Shown here: positions 48,848-60,800 of the stretch, piece by piece
Numbering within the stretch: position 1 is the first letter of the stretch
How the letters are laid out: the number at the start of each line of letters is the position of its first letter
Assembly (NCBI GenBank): GCA_947396885.1
Contig: OX377205.1
Span: 77,162,969 to 77,226,968, forward strand
Source: Heligmosomoides polygyrus polygyrus
Taxonomy: Eukaryota > Nematoda > Chromadorea > Rhabditida > Heligmosomidae
Direction: 5' to 3'
Length of the DNA stretch: 64,000 nt
Position numbers and translations under genes: made by a program
Notes under the pieces: generated by a model
The model's input: the letters and a program-made list of their open reading frames with translations, nothing else
Told to the model about the DNA's origin: nothing
The model's database searches: none

Positions 48848-51800
48848 GTACGTAGCCTACTATGGAGTGCATCCTAGCATTTCACAATACAGCCAGTTGT
48901 CTTCTATACGCAATCACAACACAGCCAGTAGTCTACTAATGAGCTGTCAAATAAGTTCACGGGTATTAACTCGTGTTTTCCCGCAAAAGTGGCCACTAGC
49001 CAGTGTTGGCCGAAGCCATTTTTTCGGTGTTGCGAATAGCTATTTTGTTTTTTCGGCCGTTTCAACCTTCTTCTTTCGTTCCGTATTTCGTCTGTTCTGG
49101 ACTGGAAATTGGAATGGATATGGTCACTGTTCAGCAAAAGTTTTTGTACTGAGCAGCAATTACCTCATTAATTAAGAAAAAACGCCCTTCATACTAGATA
49201 TGCAACTATGAAAGTTCGTTCCACTTTGTCTAATATTTTTTTGTGAATCGACTGTTTTCAAAACTTTTATTTATACATAGAGCGTTTCGTGCGCTATCTG
49301 CTGCCGTTCGAAATTTTAGAAAAGGTCAAACTATAAAAATTAATGACAATTTTATAGATGCCCACAGAGGCACAAAAGACTCAGCATTTGCAGGAAGTTC
49401 TATTGTTTACGTTGAAATGGAAGAAAAGCACCGTTGAAGCCAAGCAATAACATGATTGCCGAAGTCTATAGCCAATATGTCATCACTGCTAGAAGTGGTC
49501 AGAAATGGTTCAAAGATAGTAGGAGGCTTTGACCTGAAGAGCAAAGACCACGGAAGACTTCCCCAACAGTTTAAAAGGCGATGAACTTTACTCGACTAAG
49601 ACGGCGCCCAAACGCAACAACAGCTAGCCGACTCTCTAAGTGTAACTCGCCAACCAGTTTTTGCATGAAATGGGTAAGATGCAGAAGGAAGTCCATTGTG
49701 TAACTGAAACGACACTGGGTGACAACGCCGACCACTCGCTGCAACAAATGTGAACCAAAGAAGTTATAATTACGTCCGTAAAGTTGCCCCAGACATAAAG
49801 ACAACCGAATTCAGGAACAGGCGCTGGAGCGATATGTTACGACTATGGAACAGCTCTCAAACATGTAGTAGAACTAAATATATCCAGGAGCAGGCACAGA
49901 AGCGATTTACTGCAACTATGAAAGTGCTGCCATACAGGAATGACAACCGAACTGAAGAGCCGACCACGGAAAGACTTCTGGACACTTTTTGATTTTTTAA
50001 GAAGGCGTTGTGGTATACCTACATTAAGATTTTATTTTGACTGACTAGCACTACTTGCGGAGCTGCCATAAAAGACTACTTTAAGGAAAATCTGGGAACT
50101 ATCCAGCGATGTCAACTCCGTACCAGGAGGTTGAAAAAATGTATTGAAAGTAGCTTTTGAAGCCATTTCGGCAGTTGTTTTGAACAAACATTTCGCCACG
50201 CCATTTTCGCTTCCCTGCTTCGTATTCCGATTTCCACGGATTTTTTAACGCTTCCCTTCCGCCCATGGCCTTCTAATTTTTCCTACAAAAAACTTCGCAT
50301 GCATCTGCTAATAACAAGGACATGTTGGTAAGACATCGGAGGTAAAGCCCTAAGCCCTACAAAACTGTTCTCAGTATTCACCTTGATCTAGTTTTATAGC
50401 TGGTATGGTGGCCTTGTAATTAGTGCCTTATGGGTGCACGCAGCGCATGAGGACGACTTTCGCATGCGCCCGACCTGGGATGGTGGTTGAGATCCCCGGC
50501 CCAGGCCAACCAAGCCCTCCATCCCTTCGGTTAATTGGAACCAGGCATGTCTGAGAAGGATAGTGCGCTAACTTGCACATCGGCTGAACACCACATGTCA
50601 TAGTGGACAAATACGCATTCAAGTCGTCCCCACGATAGCGTGTGGAATATAATCGGTGACGCATTCCCAAAGCGATTCAGCGTTGGTGTCCCTTGTTCTT
50701 TCTCCCTTAACTAGTACCTTTTGAACCAACAATTCGCAGGGACGTGCTATTCCTGTTTATAACTTTTCTCAAACTCGATCAACTGTATCTAAAGGTCTGC
50801 TCGCACCATCTATTACATATCGCACTCTGGCGCTTGTGCTGAAGGTTCAACAGGATGACCATCGATTTATACCATTTCCACAGACTTCTTAAATCAAATC
50901 GAACTCTTCCAAATCAAAATAATCTTTAGGCATTTCAAACTACAGACCCAATAAGATCGTTGGAATGATTTCTTACTCAAGTTGTTCAAGGAAAATTTGG
51001 TAAAGCCTTCTTTTGAATTTTTATGTTTACTTGCCCCTAAGAGTAACAAACTTATGAAACTTTATTTTTTAAGAAATATAATGCTTGAATTGAAATTTAT
51101 CTTAAAGCATAATAAAGACGCAAGCACAAAGCGCGTTAAAAGCTCAGATCGCACCGTGCACTCAATTTCTTGCAGACAGGAATTCTTCTATCAATTGAAT
51201 AAAAATCGCGAAATCTTGGAAGAGGGCATGGCGCAATCTCTTTTTTGAGACTAAAAAATGGCCCCCTTCCTGCTCTCTAACAGGCTTCAAAACACTTTTC
51301 TTAAAAAGAACACAAGCTTCAAAACAGATTTCCTAAAAATGAAATTTTTATAAAACTCCAAACATTTTTTTTATTTATTGGGTGTGATTTAAAAATTCAA
51401 ACAAAGTTATGCTAGAATTTTACTTGAACAAAAAATTATTCTGACCTTTTTGAAGAGTTTCTAGCTTAATGTAGAAGAAACTCATTTCAATTTATAAGAG
51501 TTCGCTATGATTGCAAAAGCCTAGTGCTAGCTTAGAAGAGAGTCCAATTTGGCTTGAAAAGTGTTCAGTTCGAAATGAAATGTATAAACACTTTTGCTGT
51601 GGTCGACACGGCCATGCCGAAATCCAGCGGGGTCAATTGCACTTTATTTGAGTTCCTTCCACACAATAGCTTTAGAAGTGGGTGAAGCATTTACAGATCA
51701 GTCACGATTATCAAGATCATGGAAATGTTAAAATGTTATTTGTTACACCGGGTCTTTCACACGAAGCCAGAGTCTAGGGATGTGTCCTGAACACATCGCC

Positions 51801-54800
51801 GTTCCACCGCCTCCGAAGGGCCGGCGCCGTGCAAGGGGCACTCGAGGCGGACGGTGATCGATCGATCCCGCTGCTGGGCCAACAAGAGGTACACTGGAAG
51901 AAAATTAGTTTTTAACAGAAACAATACACAGAACAACACAAGCAACCTATATAAATACAACTCCACCGAAAAGACCATTTCCGCAAGGCATTGAGCCTCT
52001 CCCTTCTCCATAACCGCCCCATAACGCTGGATCGTCCCGATTCAGTGTAGCCGACGACACCTCTCGCGACTGCTGCTTGGCCTCGAGGTGCACCCTCTGC
52101 TAGCTCGTGGTCGTCATGTCCGCTGGGTTCTCTCCTTCTCCGTGGAATGCCGGGGCGCCCAGCTCCGGAGACACTCCTTCATGGGGTCACGGTCGGACGA
52201 GCGTGATGTCCATCAGCTGCCGATGAAGCTCTGAATCAGGCATCACGAAAAAAATCGGGCGGTGTTAGTTACATCTACGGCGAGCTCGTTCGGCTTTCTC
52301 CTCTTTTCGGTGCTGCTTCAACTCCGCGGAAGCGGCTTCAAACTTTCTCACCTTCAGGACATCGCCCATGGTCTGCTGCATCTTCAACAAATAGTGCACG
52401 ACGACCTGGTGTCCCGTAAATGGTGTCCTCTCGTGGCGCTGGTCGGTGCCTAAACAGGTAGCGGGATACGAATGCGTGAGCGCTCCAGCACTTCCGAATA
52501 GTGGTTCCGTACTACAGCCTCGAATCTACTCCCCGGTTCGTCCAAACGTTTGCATTAACGTCCTCGTACGGGAACGGAACAGCAGCGTCACTCCGGTATG
52601 AAGGTGCCATTCCACTTCACAGCGATGAGCGGTAGACGTGTTCAACGACATATAGTCCAGCCACACGATCACTATAGCGTCCACTGCGGCTGGCTCAAGA
52701 GCTTCTGCGCTAGGAGTTCCCAGCTTCCATAAACGTATTCCACTCGTCGTAATCGACTTTCGCGTGGGTGCGTCCGAAAGCCGCGGGTGTAGCGAGGAGC
52801 ACGCTGGGCTTGCTGGTAGCCGAGGAGCCATGCACGGAAGTGTAGCGCATCAACTTCAGAGCCACTGTAATGTACGCTCCTATCTCGTATCGCACTTGTC
52901 ACGGGAAGATTGCCGGGTCCTGGAAACCAGTAATTAGCTCGCCTATTGTCCTTAGTCAGCTATTAATACTCTTATTTGTAGCACATCATAATGAACAAGC
53001 ACTTATAAAGCATTCTCGCTTCAAAACACTAAGGTTAGCAAGTATAAGTATAAGTTTATAAGTCAAGTTCGACATTATATAGAAGCATGGAATGAAATAC
53101 ACACCTAATGTGACTGCCATGACGAGTGGAGTCACGTTGGAGGAGGCGCTGGCTTCGGTCTACGGAGAAAATGCCGAATCTCGCGACGCGGAGAAAATGC
53201 CCGCAACCAGGGAAGAAAATGCCCGCGATCAGGAGAGAAAATGCTGGCAACCAAAGGAGAAAATGCCCGTGATCAGGGGAGAAAATTCCCGGGTTGGCGA
53301 GAAGAATCTATTGCACATCATCATGTGGTGAATAGCAAAAGCGCCGTAATAAAGAAAACAACTTTGAGCGGTAAGCACCACTTAGGAAACATAGAAAACT
53401 TTGAAACTGTGGAAAAACCGTACGTTAGGAGAGCCTTAACGGGACGTATCCTAATTATTATACAATTGTCTACTTCCGCAACGTTTCATTCGTATCAAGG
53501 CTCTAATAAGAAATTGATCGCAAAATTTCATGTTCGAAAAACACTCTATATTTCGAGAAGATGCCTTGAAAGAATTTTGGCGAGGTGCTACACCGTAGGT
53601 TCTTGTCATTTTAATAACGTTTTTGGTAGAACCTATGTTGCAACTAACCATTGCCCGCGACCAGGGGAGAAAATTCCCGGGTTGACGAGAAGAATCCTTT
53701 ATTTAGATATGTGGAAGTATCAGAAAAACACCAACAAAGCGAATCAAAACAGAAGTCTAAGAAAACTTACATACTGAGAAAACTTTAATAAAAAAAAGCT
53801 CAACAAGTGTTTACGATACCAACGGTGTATCAAATGAAAATCACTTGAAAAGCAATGAATGTTCAAATATCTATGTTCAAATCCTGTTTTAGTAAAGAAG
53901 GAAATGATTTGTCAAAAATGAAGAAACTTCATCAGAAAGACTCAGCGGAACCTCAGTAAAACCGAAAAACCATTTTGTAAATAAATTCCCATACTGCCAT
54001 TTTTCATTTTCTACTTCTCATGACTATGAAGTGCATGTACCTACTGCTCACTCCATGTGGCGTTCATGTGGCTCAAAAACAAACTCAAAAATTGAGGGTC
54101 CCGCAGCTCAACGCTTCGAAAAGTAATTGTTCACCAGGTTCCGTTGATGTACTTGTTTTCTAGTTTTATGTGCTAGAAATGGAGATCTGGACGAAAACGC
54201 TTCTTTCGCTCCTTTCAGTGTTTTCAAGTGTTCTTTTCACATAAGACACCGTTGGTACTAATCTAACCGTTGAGCATGCCTGTTGTAACTAGAATCTTTC
54301 CTTATATTCTCCAAAGCTTCTCTATCACGGTAAGGCCATCAAGTCGGCTAGGGAATCCAAATGATGGTGCCCCAGTTTCAATTGCCACGCCCACGATTTC
54401 TCATGCCCTTTACTCGACGCCATGAGAAAAATACCGTATCCCTGTCCACATGATTACCATGTGTTTTGTTGTTGTGCTTGTTGTAGTGGACCCTATCGAA
54501 AACCGTTCAGTGGCTGCAGATATTTTCTCCCATGGCTGCGGGCATTTTCTCCCCTGGTCGCGGGCATTTTCTCCCCTTGTCACGGGCATTTTCTCCCCTG
54601 GTTGCGGGCATTTTCTCGCATCGAAACAGACGCGGCGCGGTTCGGGCATTTTCTCTCGTAATCGCTGGCTTCATCCTCAGCCGCTATACCAAGGTCGAAC
54701 ACGGGAAGGACCGCACAGCTCTCCGAGACGCGACCCTGTCGTTGCAGAGACAGCAGTAGACTCCGTCGACCGCATAACAGACACCATTCTCCAAACAACG

Positions 54801-57800
54801 GGAAATTAGAATGAACGGTCGACAAAGTGAACCATTTCCCTGAATACGAATCACAACTTCACTAATCTTCATCAAATAATGAGCTATAGCGGACATATAA
54901 TCGATTTCCTATAGATGACTAGCATAGAACATAGACGATGAAGCTCGCGAAGAAAGTAGCGGTAATAAGCGGATCCGGCACTTGTAATTCGTAGATTTCA
55001 CAACAGTATCGCTCCCATGACAGTAACACGCGACGCGATCGCGCCGCGTCCTCGCCGATTCTTGTTAGAGAGGTTTCTACACCCTTAAAGGCCCTTAGAG
55101 AAGTCCAATAGGAACATAATTTGATCAACACAGTCTCTTCTACCTAATACTCCTAATACTTAATCAATAGCAGTGTAACCCTATTAAAAATCGTTCTAAT
55201 ATAAGCAATTTACAAGAAAACACCAGTCGGTTGCAGTAAATGTCGATTAGCGTGACTCATAAGGACTTCACTTATTCAGTTTGATTAGAGCACATTTCTA
55301 TCAGTTCAACATGTGCGTTGAGTGCACTCATCCTTAGTAATGACTTACACCGGTAATGGCAACTTTTTCGGCTCGACGGCTAGATACTAGAATACCAGAC
55401 TGCTCGCCCTATCACGAACACTGTGACGCCACGCGGTAAGAGGTTAGGAATATCACGGCCACAACCGATGAGCCAAAAACCTCAAACTTGGGTAATTAAA
55501 CCTTTATTGCAATTATAATATAACACAACAAGAACGTAAACAACATACAACAATGAGACACGCTATAAGTACAACAAATGGTGAGGATCCCTACAAATGA
55601 TTGCTTCCCACCTTCTTACGAGCTTGGTCCCGAGGGTAAAATAGACGATCATGAGTTCATCTAAATATCTTCTCTATACTAAACCCTTGCTTCCCTTGTG
55701 CTTACCCCTATAGACACTCGCTCCCCTCGGACTCATTAGTTGACACCGATCTTGCTCCCCTTTGTGGCCGTCGACTAGAACCCTTGCGCTCCCTACATTA
55801 GTCCCAGCCGCCGACCCATGACCCAGAGGCACCAATCCCATGAGCCCTGAAGAAAGAGAAAGAAAAGCAAAAAGACCGCCTAGCGGTCGACGACAGCGGC
55901 CCACTGCTTCGCGCTGCCTTCTCTCGCCCTCGCTTCCCGCCACGACCGCATCGACCTGAACGATTATCGATGAGTCACGTTTGCGATCACTGCGGGCGCC
56001 TCGAAGGAGACGGCAATGCCGTCAATGTCTATGCGCTTCCTAAGTGAAGACTAAGGGATCGCATGAAATCAAGAGGAAAAAGGAAGATAAAGGAATAGTT
56101 AAAAGAGTCGGCTTTGCCGACAAACTTCATTTAGTACCATTCTTATTTTAAAAATTGTGCTCATTATACCATTCTTCATTTAGTACCATTCTTATTTTAA
56201 AAATAGTGCTCATTATAGCAAGACGATTTCGATAGCGTCACAACGCTTTAGTCGTACTCCATGCCACTCATCGTCTTCCGACGACGAATAGGCGTCACTG
56301 ATGAAGGACGACTGTAAGCCCAGTCCGACTCCGTCACAACAACCCGCCAGCAGATCTTGCGAAAACCTCAACGAAGCACCCGCGAGTGTAGGCACCGAAG
56401 TTCAATCACCCTCGCCGTTTCCTGGACCCCGTTATCGAATGGTGGTCAGGTCATACACCCCTCTTCTTCTTCCGATACAAACGACGACATGGAGGATCCA
56501 CAGCGGCATCCTCAGCCTAACCCAGCTCCTCTACCGCCTTTCTATACTAGGCCTTGCCCTCCGGATCTCTCTCCTGCGTTGTCGGACCACCTGTCCCATA
56601 GGTGTTCTTGTTACCGAAGGGGTGGGATTATCCCTGTGCTCTTTGTAGGGGAGCCCATGTAACTACTGTTTGCACCAATGTGTTGCCCTACTGCGTCTAC
56701 TGTCGTCCCACATTCCATTTAAGCTTGGTAGGTGCTCCAAATGTATAGGATTCCATACCCTCGAGACCTGCCAAGACCACAGCATGGCGTGGTGATCAGT
56801 GCCTCCACACATGGTGCACACCAAGACAATGCAGCATCCAAGAGCACCATTGCGTCAACACAGGACCTTTTCCTCCGCCGCATCTCCGATATCGGATGTC
56901 GATCAATCCAGGGGAAGAAAAGGTATATATGCAACAGATAACTGTCTGGGAGCCGATCTTCCCGACGCTCGCGCATCGCGCTCTTCGACCCGGTCCATCG
57001 GGCCTCTCCAGGCGTGAGCTGGAGATGTACGTCCTGTCTGCCTAGCGAGTAGGTGAATTACCTTTTCTGAGGCCCATCGTTTGTTGTGCATGCTTTGTTA
57101 TTTGTTTTCGCACACTCTTTAATAAAACAATCTGCGAACCATGTCTTCTGTCGTGTTACCCGCTACGGAATCGTCTCCTACATTCTACGCTAATAACCTG
57201 AACCGCTAGTTATTACACCCTGCGCCCGTGCCTGTTCCAACTGACTCGGTGAAGTCGTGGCATCGACGAGCGTGCTTCTTCTTGAATAGAGCCAGCCCTT
57301 TTGGCGTCAGATACGAGTTTTTCAGTTTTTTTCCCTCAGGTTCTGTTCATTGGCCAGTTGAAACATGTCAGCTACTCTTTTCTACCTCACCAAGGGATGA
57401 CTGAGGCTGGATAAAGCTACGTGGCCATCTGGTCGAAAAGTACGCATCCGCACTCCCTCGTCACCATCAAAGTCAGCGGGTAGTCGATCAAGATGAATAT
57501 GTCCTGAAACACAAAATCTTGCCGCCGCTAACGACGCTCTCGTTTTTCGTTTATTCCTTTTAGGTCTCCCACTTTTCCCATGCGTCTTTGCGGTGCGCTC
57601 TCTGTCACCCTGTATCAAAGGTATGAAAGCGCTGTTCTCGATGACGCCATACGGTCCTTCCCAAGAGCTCGCTAGTTTAGGAAAATCGCAAATCGGGCCA
57701 CACCCCTAGACTGCGCCCCAGGTAAAAGACACTGTGTAGGGGCCGAAGCAAACGACAGAGAAATCGATTTATTTAAAAATACGGCACCAGCAGGGGTCGG

Positions 57801-60800
57801 TACGTCCGCCGCCACTGTGCCCTGATCCTTTGGTCCGGCCACTCGTGCCCTTATCACAGGTAAAGACTCCACCGGAGCGCACGGGCCCGCTTTATATAGG
57901 AAAGCGAAGGGGGGGGGGGAGCTGGCAATGTGTGGACGTCGGGGAAAGGGCAAAGACGAGGCGGACGGCGATCGATCGATCTCGCTGCTGGGCCAACAAC
58001 AGGTTCGCCGGAAAAAAAGTTATTACCAGAAACAATACACAGAATCAACACATACAAACACAATTCCAATAACAACATCATTTTGGAGAGGCGAAGGCAT
58101 TTCGCCTCTCCAATTCTTCACATATTTGTATAAATGATTGGTTACAATTTTATGATTCTCATGTTATGTGTGATCCTACGATTTCCATTCATAGCAGCTA
58201 ATTTGAAGCGCCGACGGTAACTACGAGGTGTCGTTCATGTGTAATGTAGTCATCAACTATCAAGGCGACATGCTTTGGGTGCCACCAGCAATCTACAAGA
58301 GCTCGTGCATTATTGGTATGGTTTGTGTGTCTTAGATGAAAGCAAAATGTTTTAGAATAGCCATTTCCAGACGTCGAATTCTTTCCGTTCGACGAGCAAG
58401 TGTGCACATTGGTGTTCGGATCGTGGACGGTGAGAGTTTACTTATGTGCATTGAGAAAAAACAATGATGTTTAGGAAACCCACTAGCACGCACGAAGCAG
58501 TTGGCGATCTGTGGTACTTGTGGCAATGGCTCCTAGGATGTGTCTATTCATCTATACTTCGTATTAAAAGGAAACAACTGTGTTAAATGACATCCAAACA
58601 CCTCTGCTCACTAAGCACAAACTAGCACCGGTAGAATGCTATTGCATAAAACCGTTGGATTCAATAGCAGAACATCATAGGAAAGCCAGACTTGCTAATT
58701 TTGCTTGCATCCATGATTTAAGGCTCAGGGTGGAGGCTCTAGCGCGACGCTTGTGTTACATGTATTAGGCCGGAAACAGAGTTCGTCGGCATCCGCCATG
58801 CTGCGATGCACCTGGTGGTTGAGGTGCGCTAGGGTACAAAATGCTGCGTACTTTCTGGAGGGGCTTACAGCGCGAAAGTGTGCACCAGCAGCACCTACTG
58901 GTTTTCTCCGTGTGGAGATGGATCACCACACTGTTCGAAACTGCTTGCCATCCTATATGTGTTCGACATGCTTTCTTAGCTGTGACTACTCTGAACTACT
59001 ACCTTAAGAGTTGACTACGAACTGTCCTAATTCAATCAATGAACTCAGGAAGGCATGTCTCAGGCGCACTTGTGGATAAAGGTGATCTGTTGGCTGCTGG
59101 AACTATATATATAACGTCATCTACATAGATACTTAAAATCGTCAACAACAAAAAAACGGTTCTGATATACCACCTCAGTACCAAGCACATTAGCATGTTT
59201 TCGCTGATTGAGCTAGTTATTGGGCAACGCACCTACTATTACAATCAGGGTATACAAAGAGAAAGCCTTGGTAGAAAGGCACATGTATGTCCATTTATAT
59301 AAGAAATGGTGGCGCAAATAAGGCCAGGGGGATACCACGTGGTACAGCCCTACAAAGCGGTTTGTGATGTTCGAAACTGTTTTTTGCAGTAGTGGTGAGT
59401 AGAGCTACAAACCGTTGGGTAGAGCTGTACTACATGGTGACCACCTGACCTATTTGCGCCACCATTTCTAATGTAATTGGACATACAAGGCACATGTATG
59501 CACTTGTATGCACCGATTCTCTCTTTGTATGCACCGATTGTATGGGCCCTGATTGGATTGTTCCACCATCCAGTGAACTGGGGTAGGACATTTCTGATGT
59601 AGCTGGAGATACACATTGCTTCCTAACAAGGTGTGCCCCATGAGTAAATGGTGCCCCCCTAGACCCTATTTGCGCCAGAATGGCTAAGCTCTGTTCAACT
59701 AAGGGTAGTACACGCCAATGTTGCATTAAAAAACATTGTCACAACACAAAACATTGTATAGGGCTGTCCTACATCGTAACCTAACCCCTAGCCCATTTGC
59801 GCCCAAAAAGCTCTGCAAAATAATCGAAAATCAATCCTTGATCAAAAACACGGGACCTACAAAGGGAGCTGCAATAAACAACCAAACAACACGGAACGCC
59901 ATAAAACCATCATCAAATCGAAAAAAGTCAGGTCGTGTTTGTACCACGCAGCCAGGACGGGGCGAAGTGGACCACTCCGCTCAGGGGATCGGTGCCGCAA
60001 GGCCTGGCACTGCGGCATCGCTCCACTGGATGCTGCCGAGGACTGCGGCTGCCCTCACGGCACGCCCCCGCATGCGGCACCGAGGCAACTCGTCCGCGGC
60101 GCAGCTCCCACCACTGTCGTGGGGGTGAACAGAAGAGTTCGCTGTGCGATGCCACCGAACTCTGTTTCCTGCGTTAGACCTATTTTATACTTCGGCGACG
60201 CTATTGTCTGCGGCGTTGGCGACAGTGTTACGCGGGCTGCTGCACAGTGCGTAGCAGCCCGCGCAGCACAGCGTTGTCGGCGCGTCGCCGAAGTATAACA
60301 TAGGCCTTAAGGCCACGCAGACTTCTGCGGCGTTGCCGCTGCCCTATCCTTCATCATAGGGCAGGCACGCAGAGCTCGCCGCCAGCGGCACCGCTGGAGC
60401 GGCACCGCCGAAAATGATTTGAATTATACGAGACGGCGTCACTCCAGCGGCGCCGGGAGAGTCTGTCTGCGCTCTGCCCTTTCGCGGCGCGGTCCAGAGC
60501 GAAAACGGGTCACCAGTTGGTAACGACTAGAAAGACTACAGTACCTCGCCGTCGCCGCTGAGCGGCGCTGCTGGCTGGCCGGCAGCCGCCATTGAGCGGC
60601 GTGGCTCATCAATTTCGCCGTCCGCCGCCCGCCGCTGGCCGCAGAAGTCTGCGGGACCTTTAGGCAGCGCTACAATACGCCGTATTGCGTTCATTAATCT
60701 TCATGCGGCATCTTGCCGCGTCAAAAGCCTCCAGGTTCATCATGGCATGGCGGCATGGTGTAGAATTGTGTTTTCGGCCTAAGGAACTCAAAAAAGTGGA

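Noticed and set aside
48756..49175. 139-codon frame starting inside exon 5 of unc-29 B
   Set aside because: It is exon 5 plus read-through into intron 5 beyond the GTACGT donor.
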